DNA of 40,083 nt from an uncultured Methanomicrobiales archaeon. GTDB taxonomy: Archaea; Halobacteriota; Methanomicrobia; Methanomicrobiales; Methanospirillaceae. Position numbers and translations under genes: made by a program. This document shows positions 8,113 through 14,873 of this stretch, piece by piece. Numbering within the stretch: position 1 is the stretch's first letter; each line of letters opens with the position of its first letter. The DNA lies in assembly GCA_903900025.1 (NCBI GenBank), contig CAIULN010000009.1, forward strand, positions 1 through 40,083. Direction: 5' to 3'. The notes beneath the pieces were generated by a model that had not been told where the DNA came from, ran no database searches, and saw only the letters and a list, made by a program, of their open reading frames with translations.

Positions 8113-8645
8113 ATTGCTTCTTCCAATTTTCCGTCTTTAATGAGATCATCTGTAATTTGAATGACTTTCTTTAAATCCAAGCTAAGTGCATCTGCAACTT
8201 CATCGGGATATACATCTCCATGAGTGTTATAATAATCCAAAACCATGGTTTTAATTTCATCAAGAGATTTATCATCAATATTAACAACCCTTACGTAGAC
8301 AGGTGCTTGATAAATCCTATTTTCAAGTGATTCGATACGCTCACTCATTTCAAAGACTCTTTTCTGTAAATGGGCAATTTCTCGTTCTTTTTGTCTTAAA
8401 ATATAAAAGAATTCATGTGTAGTTCTAAATCCTGAAAAAATATTACCAATTAGAGATGGCACTCCAGGACCAAAACAAATAGTAGATTCTTCCATACTAT
8501 CTGAAATAGATTTTGAGGTATATCCTATGGTAAATTTTTTATCTATTACTGATTGCGAAGAAGCTGAACCGTAAAAAGCAAGAGATTTATCGGCTTTTTT
8601 TTGCATTGGTGTATACACGCCACCATCAATTCCAACGGATTGCAT
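8109..8645 (-). CDS. Hypothetical coiled-coil protein with possible winged-helix end
   Basis: A 178-residue protein I do not recognise. Residues about 80-110 (ILRQKEREIAHLQKRVFEMSERIESLENRI) form a clear coiled coil, so it probably oligomerises. The C-terminal 50 residues (SLDEIKTMVLDYYNTHGDVYPDEVADALSLDLKKVIQITDDLIKDGKLEE) look like a small winged helix: helix, then DEVADALSLDLKKVIQITDDLIKDG as helix-turn-helix. The N-terminus is glycine/serine-rich and probably unstructured. It lies 26 bp after the DUF3467 gene and overlaps the next gene, so the three are probably one transcript. A DNA-binding or adaptor role is inference. Confidence 0.6.
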   Translation of the reverse strand: MQSVGIDGGVYTPMQKKADKSLAFYGSASSQSVIDKKFTIGYTSKSISDSMEESTICFGPGVPSLIGNIFSGFRTTHEFFYILRQKEREIAHLQKRVFEMSERIESLENRIYQAPVYVRVVNIDDKSLDEIKTMVLDYYNTHGDVYPDEVADALSLDLKKVIQITDDLIKDGKLEEAI

Positions 8646-8671
8646 ATTGTATCAGCCCAAGGTTATTATAT

Positions 8672-8935
8672 TCATAAATTTTTTATTTGAATTTCACCGA
8701 ATTGTTTTTCATAATTCTGAACAGTTTCATTACATAATTTGCTAAATACCTTAGCAAAATTGGGGCTCATCACTATCCTTCCAAGACATACTGGTTTTAT
8801 TCGTTTATCACCCGCTGGGGGCATTTGTTGAGAGAATTCAAAATTGAAAGTAAATTGATTATATAAGATATTTGAGACATCGCAATATCCAGCAGCACGG
8901 GACAGATCCTCTAGGATCTCTTGCTCTTCTGTCAT
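8672..8935 (-). CDS. DUF3467-like protein
   Basis: An 87-residue protein whose second half, GRIVMSPNFAKVFSKLCNETVQNYEKQFGEI (given here in two parts: residues about 52-65 and 66-83), matches the conserved pattern of DUF3467 (R-[IV]-V-M-S-P...YE..FG.I). The first half, with YNQFTFNFEFSQ, fits the family's beta strands. DUF3467 proteins are small and of unknown function. First gene of the cassette, with a TATA box about 25 nt before the start codon, so the mRNA is probably leaderless. Confidence 0.65.
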   Translation of the reverse strand: MTEEQEILEDLSRAAGYCDVSNILYNQFTFNFEFSQQMPPAGDKRIKPVCLGRIVMSPNFAKVFSKLCNETVQNYEKQFGEIQIKNL

Positions 8936-8954
8936 AAATTAGACTATTCTCACA

Positions 8955-8965
8955 GATATAATAAT
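8955..8965 (-). promoter_or_regulatory. Probable TATA box of the DUF3467 cassette
   Basis: On the minus strand ATTATTATAT is centred about 25 nt before the ATG at 8935. The spacing predicts a leaderless transcript for the three-gene unit. The surroundings are AT-rich, so chance matches are likely. Confidence 0.4.
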
Positions 8966-9162
8966 ATGTAACATCCTTTTTTGTGTAAAGCTTTTTGTGT
9001 AAAAATGTCTCCCCGAATTAACTCCAATCAATACATTATTTTCAAAAAAAAATGAAAATTCTATTCAGAAATAATCTGCCAGTTAACAATCTTGATCCTT
9101 CACTTATTTCCGCAATTAAGTCATCTGTTCCAAGTATTCCTATCCCCCCACAAACCCGCCCG

Positions 9163-9171
9163 TTTTAAATA
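9163..9171 (+). promoter_or_regulatory. Probable TATA box of the aromatic amino acid operon
   Basis: TTTTAAATA stands out in a C-rich stretch. A start about 26-28 nt downstream puts the 5' end of the mRNA near 9193, leaving a leader of about 230 nt before the first structural gene at 9425. That leader contains the aromatic-rich ORF and hairpin described below. An ATG at 9195 would lie at the very 5' end. Confidence 0.6.
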
Positions 9172-9194
9172 CCACCCCCAATATACAACTAATC

Positions 9195-9257
9195 ATGCAG
9201 GAAGAGTGCGTCCGCCCTCATGAGTGTCTTTTCGCTCGTGAATGTCTTTATCTCTGA
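9195..9257 (+). other. Candidate leaderless mini-ORF (20 codons)
   Basis: ATG 9195 sits where the TATA box at 9163 predicts transcription to start, and opens a 20-residue frame, MQEECVRPHECLFARECLYL, ending at TGA 9255-9257. It overlaps the aromatic leader ORF in another frame. The EC pair recurs every six residues because the DNA here is an 18-bp imperfect tandem repeat (9204-9257). It may be translated as part of the leader control or may be incidental. Confidence 0.3.
9204..9257. repeat. Three imperfect 18-bp tandem repeats in the aro leader
   Basis: The three units begin GAGTGCGTCCGC, GAGTGTCTTTTCGCT and GAATGTCTTTATCTC, at 9204, 9222 and 9240. Units two and three are closest. They lie 10-65 nt after the predicted transcription start, a position suited to repressor binding, but the length being a multiple of three also fits a coding repeat. 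Confidence 0.5.
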
Positions 9258-9369
9258 GAGCGTAGCACCTGTCCATTGCATGAATAACTGCATTTCTAAA
9301 ACGCCATCTGACAACGGTACGTCCGCGTATCGCTATTCTGGCTTTGGCTTTTATTTCTGGTATCAGTAG
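9220..9369 (+). CDS. Aromatic-rich leader peptide of the aro operon
   Basis: A 49-codon ORF in the leader of the aromatic operon. The last 13 codons encode YRYSGFGFYFWYQ: four Tyr, three Phe and one Trp, all three end products of the pathway, just before TAG 9367-9369. The first 36 residues contain only two aromatics, so the cluster is local. Start ATG 9220 is chosen as the longest frame; ATG 9280 (29 codons) would keep the whole aromatic run. No strong ribosome binding site precedes either. The stop codon lies one base before a hairpin covering the ribosome binding site of the first structural gene. By analogy with bacterial attenuators the peptide would be a sensor of aminoacyl-tRNA supply, its sequence mattering only through ribosome stalling. 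Not experimentally known; inference from sequence. Confidence 0.7.
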   Translation: MSVFSLVNVFISESVAPVHCMNNCISKTPSDNGTSAYRYSGFGFYFWYQ

Positions 9370-9370
9370 A

Positions 9371-9411
9371 TCCCTTTTTCATCTGCTCTGAATTCTGCGA
9401 TGGAAGGGGGG
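9371..9411 (+). promoter_or_regulatory. aroA': Hairpin sequestering the aroA' ribosome binding site
   Basis: Bases 9371-9383 (TCCCTTTTTCATC) pair without interruption with 9399-9411 (GATGGAAGGGGGG): nine Watson-Crick and four G-U pairs, with two more G-C pairs inside after one bulged T. The 3' arm contains the G-rich ribosome binding site (9402-9413) of the gene starting at 9425. A ribosome terminating at 9369, or stalled on the last Trp/Tyr codons at 9358-9363, would sit over part of the 5' arm and open the site. The T5 tract in the 5' arm could alternatively serve as an archaeal transcription terminator. Confidence 0.6.
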
Positions 9412-9424
9412 GGTTGTTGTTGTT

Positions 9425-10216
9425 ATGAGAGGAAAGGAAATTCGTCTGGAACGGATCATGAACCGAAATACGAAAAAGACCGTGATTATACCGATGGATC
9501 ACGGGGTGACCAATGGCCCGATCGACGGGCTCATCGACCTGTCGCAGGCCGTGAACCTCGTCGCCGAGGGCGGTGCGAACGCGGTGATCGGGCACATGGG
9601 GCTCGCGCTCTACGGCCATCGTAAGGGCGGGCGGGACGTGGGGCTGATCCTGCACCTGTCCGCGAGCACCTCGCTTGGCCCGGACCCGAACAACAAGGTG
9701 CTGGTCAATTCGGTGACAAATGCCCTGAAGATGGGCGCTGACGCGGTGTCGATGCACATCAACATCGGCGCGGACTCCGAGGCCCGGATGCTCTCCGACC
9801 TCGGTGCGGTAGCCGTCGAGTGCATGGAATGGGGCATGCCGCTCCTTGCGATGATGTATCCGCGTGGGAAAAAGATCAAAACCGAGAACGATGTCGAGCA
9901 CGTCAAGCTGGCGGCACGGGTTGCCGCAGAGCTCGGTGCCGATATCGTCAAGACCGTCTATACGGGAGACCCGGACAGCTTCCGCGAGGTGACCCGGGGG
10001 TGTCCGGTGCCGGTGGTGGTTGCCGGAGGTTCCAAGACCGATGACCGCACAACACTGGAACTGATCGAAGGGGCGATGGCGGGAGGAGCTGCCGGCATCT
10101 CGATCGGCAGAAACGCATTCCAGCACACAACCCCCGCCCTGTTCGTGAAGGCGGCGGCATGTATCGTACATCACGGCAGGACCGTGGATGAGGCACTGGA
10201 AATTCTGAAGGTGTGA
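9425..10216 (+). CDS. aroA': 2-amino-3,7-dideoxy-D-threo-hept-6-ulosonate synthase (AroA' type)
   Basis: A 263-residue class I aldolase-fold enzyme of the archaeal early shikimate route, which replaces DAHP synthase: it joins a ketose phosphate fragment (from 6-deoxy-5-ketofructose 1-phosphate) with aspartate semialdehyde. Seen: [16 protein letters not shown] (phosphate/active-site Asp region), [30 protein letters not shown] with the Schiff-base Lys, VVVAGGSKT and SIGRNAFQH. It resembles the characterised Methanocaldococcus MJ0400 (from memory) in the [10 protein letters not shown] and [14 protein letters not shown] stretches. First gene of the aromatic operon, three bases before its own paralog. 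Its ribosome binding site is inside the leader hairpin. Confidence 0.85.
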   Translation: MRGKEIRLERIMNRNTKKTVIIPMDHGVTNGPIDGLIDLSQAVNLVAEGGANAVIGHMGLALYGHRKGGRDVGLILHLSASTSLGPDPNNKVLVNSVTNALKMGADAVSMHINIGADSEARMLSDLGAVAVECMEWGMPLLAMMYPRGKKIKTENDVEHVKLAARVAAELGADIVKTVYTGDPDSFREVTRGCPVPVVVAGGSKTDDRTTLELIEGAMAGGAAGISIGRNAFQHTTPALFVKAAACIVHHGRTVDEALEILKV

Positions 10217-10219
10217 AAC

Positions 10220-11005
10220 ATGATTGGAAAAGAGATCAGGATCGAACGGATCATGAACCGGAACACGGGGCGGTCGGTGATCGTGCCCATGGACCACGGG
10301 TTCTCGATGGGACAGATTGAAGGACTCCTTGATATGACACAAGTCATCTCGGACGTGAGCGAGGGCGGAGCGAACGCGATCGTGCTTCACAAGGGACTGG
10401 TCAAGCGCGGACACCGCAAACACGGCCGCGATATCGGCCTGTTCATCCACCTCTCGGGGAGCACGTCCCTGAACCCGGACCCGAACGACAAGGTGCAGGT
10501 CTGCACGGTGGAAGAGGCAATCGCGCTCGGCGCCGATGCGGTCTCGATCCACATCAACCTCGGCTCGCCCAACGAGTCCAAGATGCTGGAGATCGGCGCC
10601 AACGTGGCAAAAGACTGCAACCGCTGGGGCATGCCGCTGCTGACGATGATCTACCCGCGGGGCAAGGGGATCGACGCGTTCTCGCCCCAGTCCGTCGGCC
10701 ACTGCGTGCGGGTGGCAGAAGAGCTGGGCGCGGACCTGATCAAGACCAATTACCCGGGCGATCCCGCAGCATTCAAAAAGATCGTAAAAGCCTGCTCGGT
10801 GCCGGTCTTCATCGCCGGAGGCGAAAAAACAGGCGACCTTGATTCCCTGAAGATCATCCGGGATTCCGTGGGAGTCGGGGGGGCGGGTGTCTGCGTCGGC
10901 AGGAACGCCTTCCAGCGGGAGGACACGCGGTCATTCGTCCAGGCCCTCTGCCGGGTCGTCCACGATAACGTGGACCCGGAGGAGGCATTGGGGAAAAAGA
11001 AATGA
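10220..11005 (+). CDS. AroA' paralog: aldolase for DKFP formation or second ADH synthase
   Basis: A 261-residue paralog of the preceding protein with the same motif set: VPMDHGFSMGQIEGL, GADAVSIHINLG, MIYPRGKGI, IKTNYPGDP with the Schiff-base Lys, VFIAGGEKT and CVGRNAFQ. In methanogens two such aldolases act in series: one makes 6-deoxy-5-ketofructose 1-phosphate from a sugar phosphate and methylglyoxal, the other condenses it with aspartate semialdehyde. The tandem pair here suggests that division, but which gene does which cannot be settled by eye. The start ATG follows the previous stop by 3 bp, and the stop overlaps aroB'. Confidence 0.75.
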   Translation: MIGKEIRIERIMNRNTGRSVIVPMDHGFSMGQIEGLLDMTQVISDVSEGGANAIVLHKGLVKRGHRKHGRDIGLFIHLSGSTSLNPDPNDKVQVCTVEEAIALGADAVSIHINLGSPNESKMLEIGANVAKDCNRWGMPLLTMIYPRGKGIDAFSPQSVGHCVRVAEELGADLIKTNYPGDPAAFKKIVKACSVPVFIAGGEKTGDLDSLKIIRDSVGVGGAGVCVGRNAFQREDTRSFVQALCRVVHDNVDPEEALGKKK

Positions 11006-11988
11006 AGCAGTTCTGGGTCGACGTCCGCCCGTGGAACAAGGAGATCGCAACGACAGCAATCGAGAGCGGGGCGGATGCGGTCGTCGTGGATCGAGCAGAT
11101 GATATAAAAAAGCTGGGGCGGATCACCACCATTGCCCCGGACGGCGACCTGAAAATCGGTACCGATGTAGCCGAGGTATCGATCACGGACAAGTCAAGCG
11201 AAAATACGGCAGCCGGGATCAAAGACAAAAAATTCGTGATCGTCACGACGAGCGACTGGACGGTCATCCCGCTGGAGAACCTCGTCGCACAGTCCGACCG
11301 TATCATCGCGAAGGTAAAGGATCTCAAAGAAGCAGAGCTTGCCGCAACCGTCCTGGAGCGGGGGGTTGCCGGCATCCTTCTGGCAACAAAGGACCCGGAG
11401 GTCGTGCGGGCGGTCGCCCAGCGGATGAAGGCATCGGCCGGGCAGGTCACGCTTGTCCCGTTCACGGTCACAAAGATTACGCCGGTCGGCATGGGCGACC
11501 GGGTCTGCGTGGACACCTGCTCGATGCTTGAGGACGGGCAGGGCATGCTGATGGGCAACACCTCGTCTGCGATGCTCCTTGTCCATGCCGAGACACTGGA
11601 GAACCCCTACGTCGCGCCCCGCCCGTTCCGGGTCAACGCCGGGGCAGTCCACGCGTACATCCTGCTCCCGGACGGGAAGACCGCGTATCTCTCCGATCTT
11701 GCGATCGGCGGCAGCGTGCTCGTTGCCGATGCGAAAGGAAAAGCCCATACGGCAATTGTTGGCCGGACCAAGATCGAACGCCGCCCGCTCCTGCTGGTCG
11801 AGGCAGAATCCGGCGGAGCAAAAACCAGCCTGATCCTCCAGAACGCGGAGACAATCCGGCTCGTGAAAGAAGACGGGAGCGCCATCTCGGTCGTCCACCT
11901 CAAAAAAGGCGACCGGGTGATGGGCTGCGCCCTTGAGGGAGGCAGGCATTTTGGCATCGCTGTCAAAGAGACAATCATCGAGAAGTGA
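11002..11988 (+). CDS. aroB': 3-dehydroquinate synthase II (AroB')
   Basis: A 328-residue archaeal DHQ synthase II, unrelated to bacterial AroB. It oxidatively deaminates and cyclises the AroA' product to 3-dehydroquinate, using NAD+. The start MKQFWVDVRPWNKEI, the segment CVDTCSMLEDGQGMLMGN, PRPFRVNAGAVHAY and the beta-rich C-terminal half (GRTKIERRPLLLVEAES, GDRVMGCALEGGRHFG) are typical of the family, and the length is normal. ATG overlaps the preceding stop by 4 bp, indicating coupled translation. Confidence 0.9.
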   Translation: MKQFWVDVRPWNKEIATTAIESGADAVVVDRADDIKKLGRITTIAPDGDLKIGTDVAEVSITDKSSENTAAGIKDKKFVIVTTSDWTVIPLENLVAQSDRIIAKVKDLKEAELAATVLERGVAGILLATKDPEVVRAVAQRMKASAGQVTLVPFTVTKITPVGMGDRVCVDTCSMLEDGQGMLMGNTSSAMLLVHAETLENPYVAPRPFRVNAGAVHAYILLPDGKTAYLSDLAIGGSVLVADAKGKAHTAIVGRTKIERRPLLLVEAESGGAKTSLILQNAETIRLVKEDGSAISVVHLKKGDRVMGCALEGGRHFGIAVKETIIEK

Positions 11989-11992
11989 GCGC

Positions 11993-12820
11993 GTGAAGAA
12001 AGCAGGCATCATCGGCGGCACCGGCAGGATGGGCCGGCTCTTTGCCGGAGTCTTCCGGCGGGCGGGGTATGAGGTCATGGTATCCGGGAGATCAACGAAG
12101 ATCACCAGCCATGACATCGCACAAGAGTGCGACCTTGTGATTATCTCCGTGCCCATCCGCGACACGGTGCGGGTCATCGAAGGGATCGCGCCGCTGCTGG
12201 AAAAAGGCCAGCTCCTCTGCGACCTCACGTCATTAAAAGCCGGACCGGTTGCATCGATGCTGAAATCAAAAGCGGAGGTGATCGGCCTCCACCCGATGTT
12301 CGGGCCGACCGTCACATCGTTAAAACAGCAGACCATCATCGCCTGCCCGGCGCGTGCGGCGAAAGCAACCGTACAAGCCCTGCTCGATGTGTTCCGGAAC
12401 GAGGGCGCCGTCTGCACCATCACGACACCTGAAGATCATGACCGGATGATGGCGGTCGTCCAGGGCCTCACGCATTTTCTCACCCTCTGCATGGCGGATT
12501 CGGTGCGCCGGCTCGGGATCGATATCGACACAACAAATGCGTTCACGAGCCCGGTCTACAAAATCGAGCTCTCGCTTGTCGGGCGCCTGCTCTCGCAGGA
12601 CCCGGAGCTGTACGGCAGCATCCTGCAGCAGAACCCGTTTGTGCCCGCGGTTCTTGCGGCATGCAGGGATTCGGTGTGCAACCTGCAGGAGATCATTGCT
12701 GAAGGGGACCGGGACGAGTTTGTCCGGTTCTTCAACGACAACACCCGCCATTTCGGGGACTACTGCACCGAAGGCATGGCAACGACGGACGCCCTGATCG
12801 AATGCCTGGTGAACCGATGA
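11993..12820 (+). CDS. tyrA: Prephenate dehydrogenase
   Basis: A 275-residue enzyme converting prephenate to 4-hydroxyphenylpyruvate, the tyrosine branch. The Rossmann start is VKKAGIIGGTGRMGRLF; SVPIRDT, LCDLTSLK and GLHPMFGPT are family motifs, with the HFLT region near residue 160 closing the active site. There is no chorismate mutase or ACT domain. The start is GTG 11993, 5 bp after the aroB' stop, since the glycine-rich loop must be close to the N-terminus; the open frame continues upstream to 11933 but only within aroB'. The stop overlaps pheA. Confidence 0.88.
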   Translation: MKKAGIIGGTGRMGRLFAGVFRRAGYEVMVSGRSTKITSHDIAQECDLVIISVPIRDTVRVIEGIAPLLEKGQLLCDLTSLKAGPVASMLKSKAEVIGLHPMFGPTVTSLKQQTIIACPARAAKATVQALLDVFRNEGAVCTITTPEDHDRMMAVVQGLTHFLTLCMADSVRRLGIDIDTTNAFTSPVYKIELSLVGRLLSQDPELYGSILQQNPFVPAVLAACRDSVCNLQEIIAEGDRDEFVRFFNDNTRHFGDYCTEGMATTDALIECLVNR

Positions 12821-13608
12821 CGACGTTTGTGCTGGGCCCGGAAGGGACATTCTCCCACGAACTCGCCCTTCGCCTTAACGTGGGTGATATCCGTCTCTCC
12901 CCTACCATTCACCGCATCTTTGAAGCGGTCGGGAGGGGGGAAGGGGACGGCATCGTCCCAAGCGACAACTCAGAAGCCGGCGGAATTGGCGCAACCCTTG
13001 ACGGGCTCCTGCAGCATCCGGTCTTTATCACCGCTGAGATGTATATGCCCATCCACCATCATCTCGCAGCGTATGTGCCGCTGGAACAGCTCACAAAAAT
13101 CTACGCCCATCCCCAGACGCATGAACAGTGCAGCGAGCATCTGGAGCAGTGGGAAATTCCGGTCATCCACACCAGCAGCAATGCAGCGAGTGCGCTCGAG
13201 GTGCAGAAGGACAAGACGTCAGGGGCAATTGTCTCATCCTTTGCGGTATCGGTGTACCGCCTTCCCGTCATTATTGACCATATTGAGAACAATTCAGAGA
13301 ACATTACCCGGTTTGTCAGGATCTCCTGCACTCCGGACAGAGAGGAAAAACCCGAGAAATGCAGCATCATCATTGATCCAAGTGCCGATCGCGCCGGGCT
13401 GCTCCATGACCTGCTGGCAGTATTTGCGGTCAAGAAGATCAACCTGACACGGATCGAATCCCGCCCGTCAAAACGGGGGATGGGAAATTATGTCTTTTTT
13501 ATTGATTACTCGACCTCTCCGGGATACCGTGATGCCATTATATACTTAAAGACAATGACGATTGTAAAAGAGCTTGGGTGTTATAAAAAAACCGGGATAC
13601 CGCAATGA
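12817..13608 (+). CDS. pheA: Prephenate dehydratase with ACT domain
   Basis: A 263-residue enzyme converting prephenate to phenylpyruvate, the phenylalanine branch. Seen: TFVLGPEGTFSHELA at the start, the catalytic NITRFVRIS (Thr-Arg-Phe) near residue 165, and a C-terminal ACT domain (AGLLHDLLAVFAVKKINLT) with the ESRPSKRGMGNY motif used for phenylalanine feedback in this family. No chorismate mutase domain is fused. ATG 12817 overlaps the tyrA stop (ATGA) and is preferred to 12802. It should be inhibited allosterically by Phe through the ACT domain. Confidence 0.9.
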   Translation: MTTFVLGPEGTFSHELALRLNVGDIRLSPTIHRIFEAVGRGEGDGIVPSDNSEAGGIGATLDGLLQHPVFITAEMYMPIHHHLAAYVPLEQLTKIYAHPQTHEQCSEHLEQWEIPVIHTSSNAASALEVQKDKTSGAIVSSFAVSVYRLPVIIDHIENNSENITRFVRISCTPDREEKPEKCSIIIDPSADRAGLLHDLLAVFAVKKINLTRIESRPSKRGMGNYVFFIDYSTSPGYRDAIIYLKTMTIVKELGCYKKTGIPQ

Positions 13609-14873
13609 TCAGATCACTCTCACGTGCGCACGGTGTTGAAAGTCGCTTTAGCGCCCCGCCATCCAAGAGTTACACGCACCGGGCGATGGTCATTGCAGCA
13701 CTGGCAAATGGTATGTCCTTCCTCCACAATCCGCTCATCGCAGAGGATACCGGTCTGACACGATATGCACTGGAATCGCTCGGGGTCAAAATTCATGCCG
13801 ATACCGCCCTCATCCGTATCAGCGGCCGGGACGGGCAGTTTACCTGCGGAGAGGAAAAAACACTTGACCTGGATAACTCAGGGACGACCCTTCGCCTGTT
13901 CACTGCGCTTGCCCTGCTCTGCGACCAGGCAATCATCCTGACCGGCAGCAGCCGGATGCAGGAGCGGCCGGTAGGGCCGCTCGCAGATGCACTCAGTTCA
14001 CTTGGCGGGACGGTCGAATTCTTAAAAAAGACCGGTTACCCGCCACTACGGGTGCGGGGAACCCTGAAAGGGGGAACCGCGAAGATCGACGGGTCCATGA
14101 GCAGCCAGTTTATATCGTCCGTGCTCATCGCTTCGCCGTATGCACAACAGCCGGTGGAACTGGAGATCCCTTCTCTGCCGGTCTCCCGTTCCTATCTTGA
14201 TGTGACGGTAACGATCATGCGTGCGTTCGGTGCACGGGTGATGATGGATGATCAGCACCGCTGGTTCCAGGTCAGTAACCGTCAGCGGTACCAGGCAAGG
14301 AGCTATGATATCGAGGGGGATTATTCATCCGCATCCTACTTCTTTGCGATCGCCGCGATTTGCGGCGGCAGGGTAACGGTGGAAAATCTCAATCCCCACT
14401 CGGTACAGGGTGACCGGCAGTTCCTTGAGATCCTCCGGTCAATGGGGTGCACCGTAACTGAAGGGTCTGACACCATCACCGTTGAACGGACCGGTGAGCT
14501 GACAGGAACTGACTGCGACATGTCGTCGCTTCCCGACACGGTACAGACGCTCTGTATGGTTGCCGCGGTCGCATCCACACCCACCACGATCCGGGGCATC
14601 ACCCACCTGAAGTACAAGGAAAGTGACCGGGTCCTCGGGACGGCCCAGCGCCTGAACCAGCTCGGCGGGGATGTACGGGTAGAGCCTGACACCATCACGG
14701 TCGTCCCGCGACCCCTCCACGGGGGTACAGTTGACCCGGGAAATGATCACCGCACCGCGATGAGTTTTGCCGTGCTCGGGCTGGGGATCGGCGGGGTCAC
14801 CATCGAAAATGCAGAGTGCGTGAATAAATCGTTCCCCGGTTTCTGGGACGCGCTGGCAGGAGCAGGATTATGA
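13605..14873 (+). CDS. aroA: 3-phosphoshikimate 1-carboxyvinyltransferase (EPSP synthase)
   Basis: A 422-residue enzyme transferring enolpyruvate from PEP to shikimate 3-phosphate. Full set of family motifs: SAPPSKSYTHRAM at the N-terminus, LDNSGTTLRLF near residue 87, RMQERPVGPLADAL, SSQFISSVLIASPY, EGDYSSASYFFA and LKYKESDRV. Length is normal for the two-domain inside-out barrel. The start overlaps the pheA stop and the stop overlaps the next gene, both as ATGA, so it is in the same coupled string. Confidence 0.95.
   Translation: MIRSLSRAHGVESRFSAPPSKSYTHRAMVIAALANGMSFLHNPLIAEDTGLTRYALESLGVKIHADTALIRISGRDGQFTCGEEKTLDLDNSGTTLRLFTALALLCDQAIILTGSSRMQERPVGPLADALSSLGGTVEFLKKTGYPPLRVRGTLKGGTAKIDGSMSSQFISSVLIASPYAQQPVELEIPSLPVSRSYLDVTVTIMRAFGARVMMDDQHRWFQVSNRQRYQARSYDIEGDYSSASYFFAIAAICGGRVTVENLNPHSVQGDRQFLEILRSMGCTVTEGSDTITVERTGELTGTDCDMSSLPDTVQTLCMVAAVASTPTTIRGITHLKYKESDRVLGTAQRLNQLGGDVRVEPDTITVVPRPLHGGTVDPGNDHRTAMSFAVLGLGIGGVTIENAECVNKSFPGFWDALAGAGL

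Noticed and set aside
9296-10702. Long minus-strand open frame (468 codons) across the two AroA' genes
   Set aside because: It is antisense to two clear enzymes, has His/Arg/Asp-rich low-information protein, and arises from GC-rich third-position bias.
11194-12423. Long minus-strand open frame (409 codons) across aroB' and tyrA
   Set aside because: Antisense shadow of well-supported genes, with no family features.
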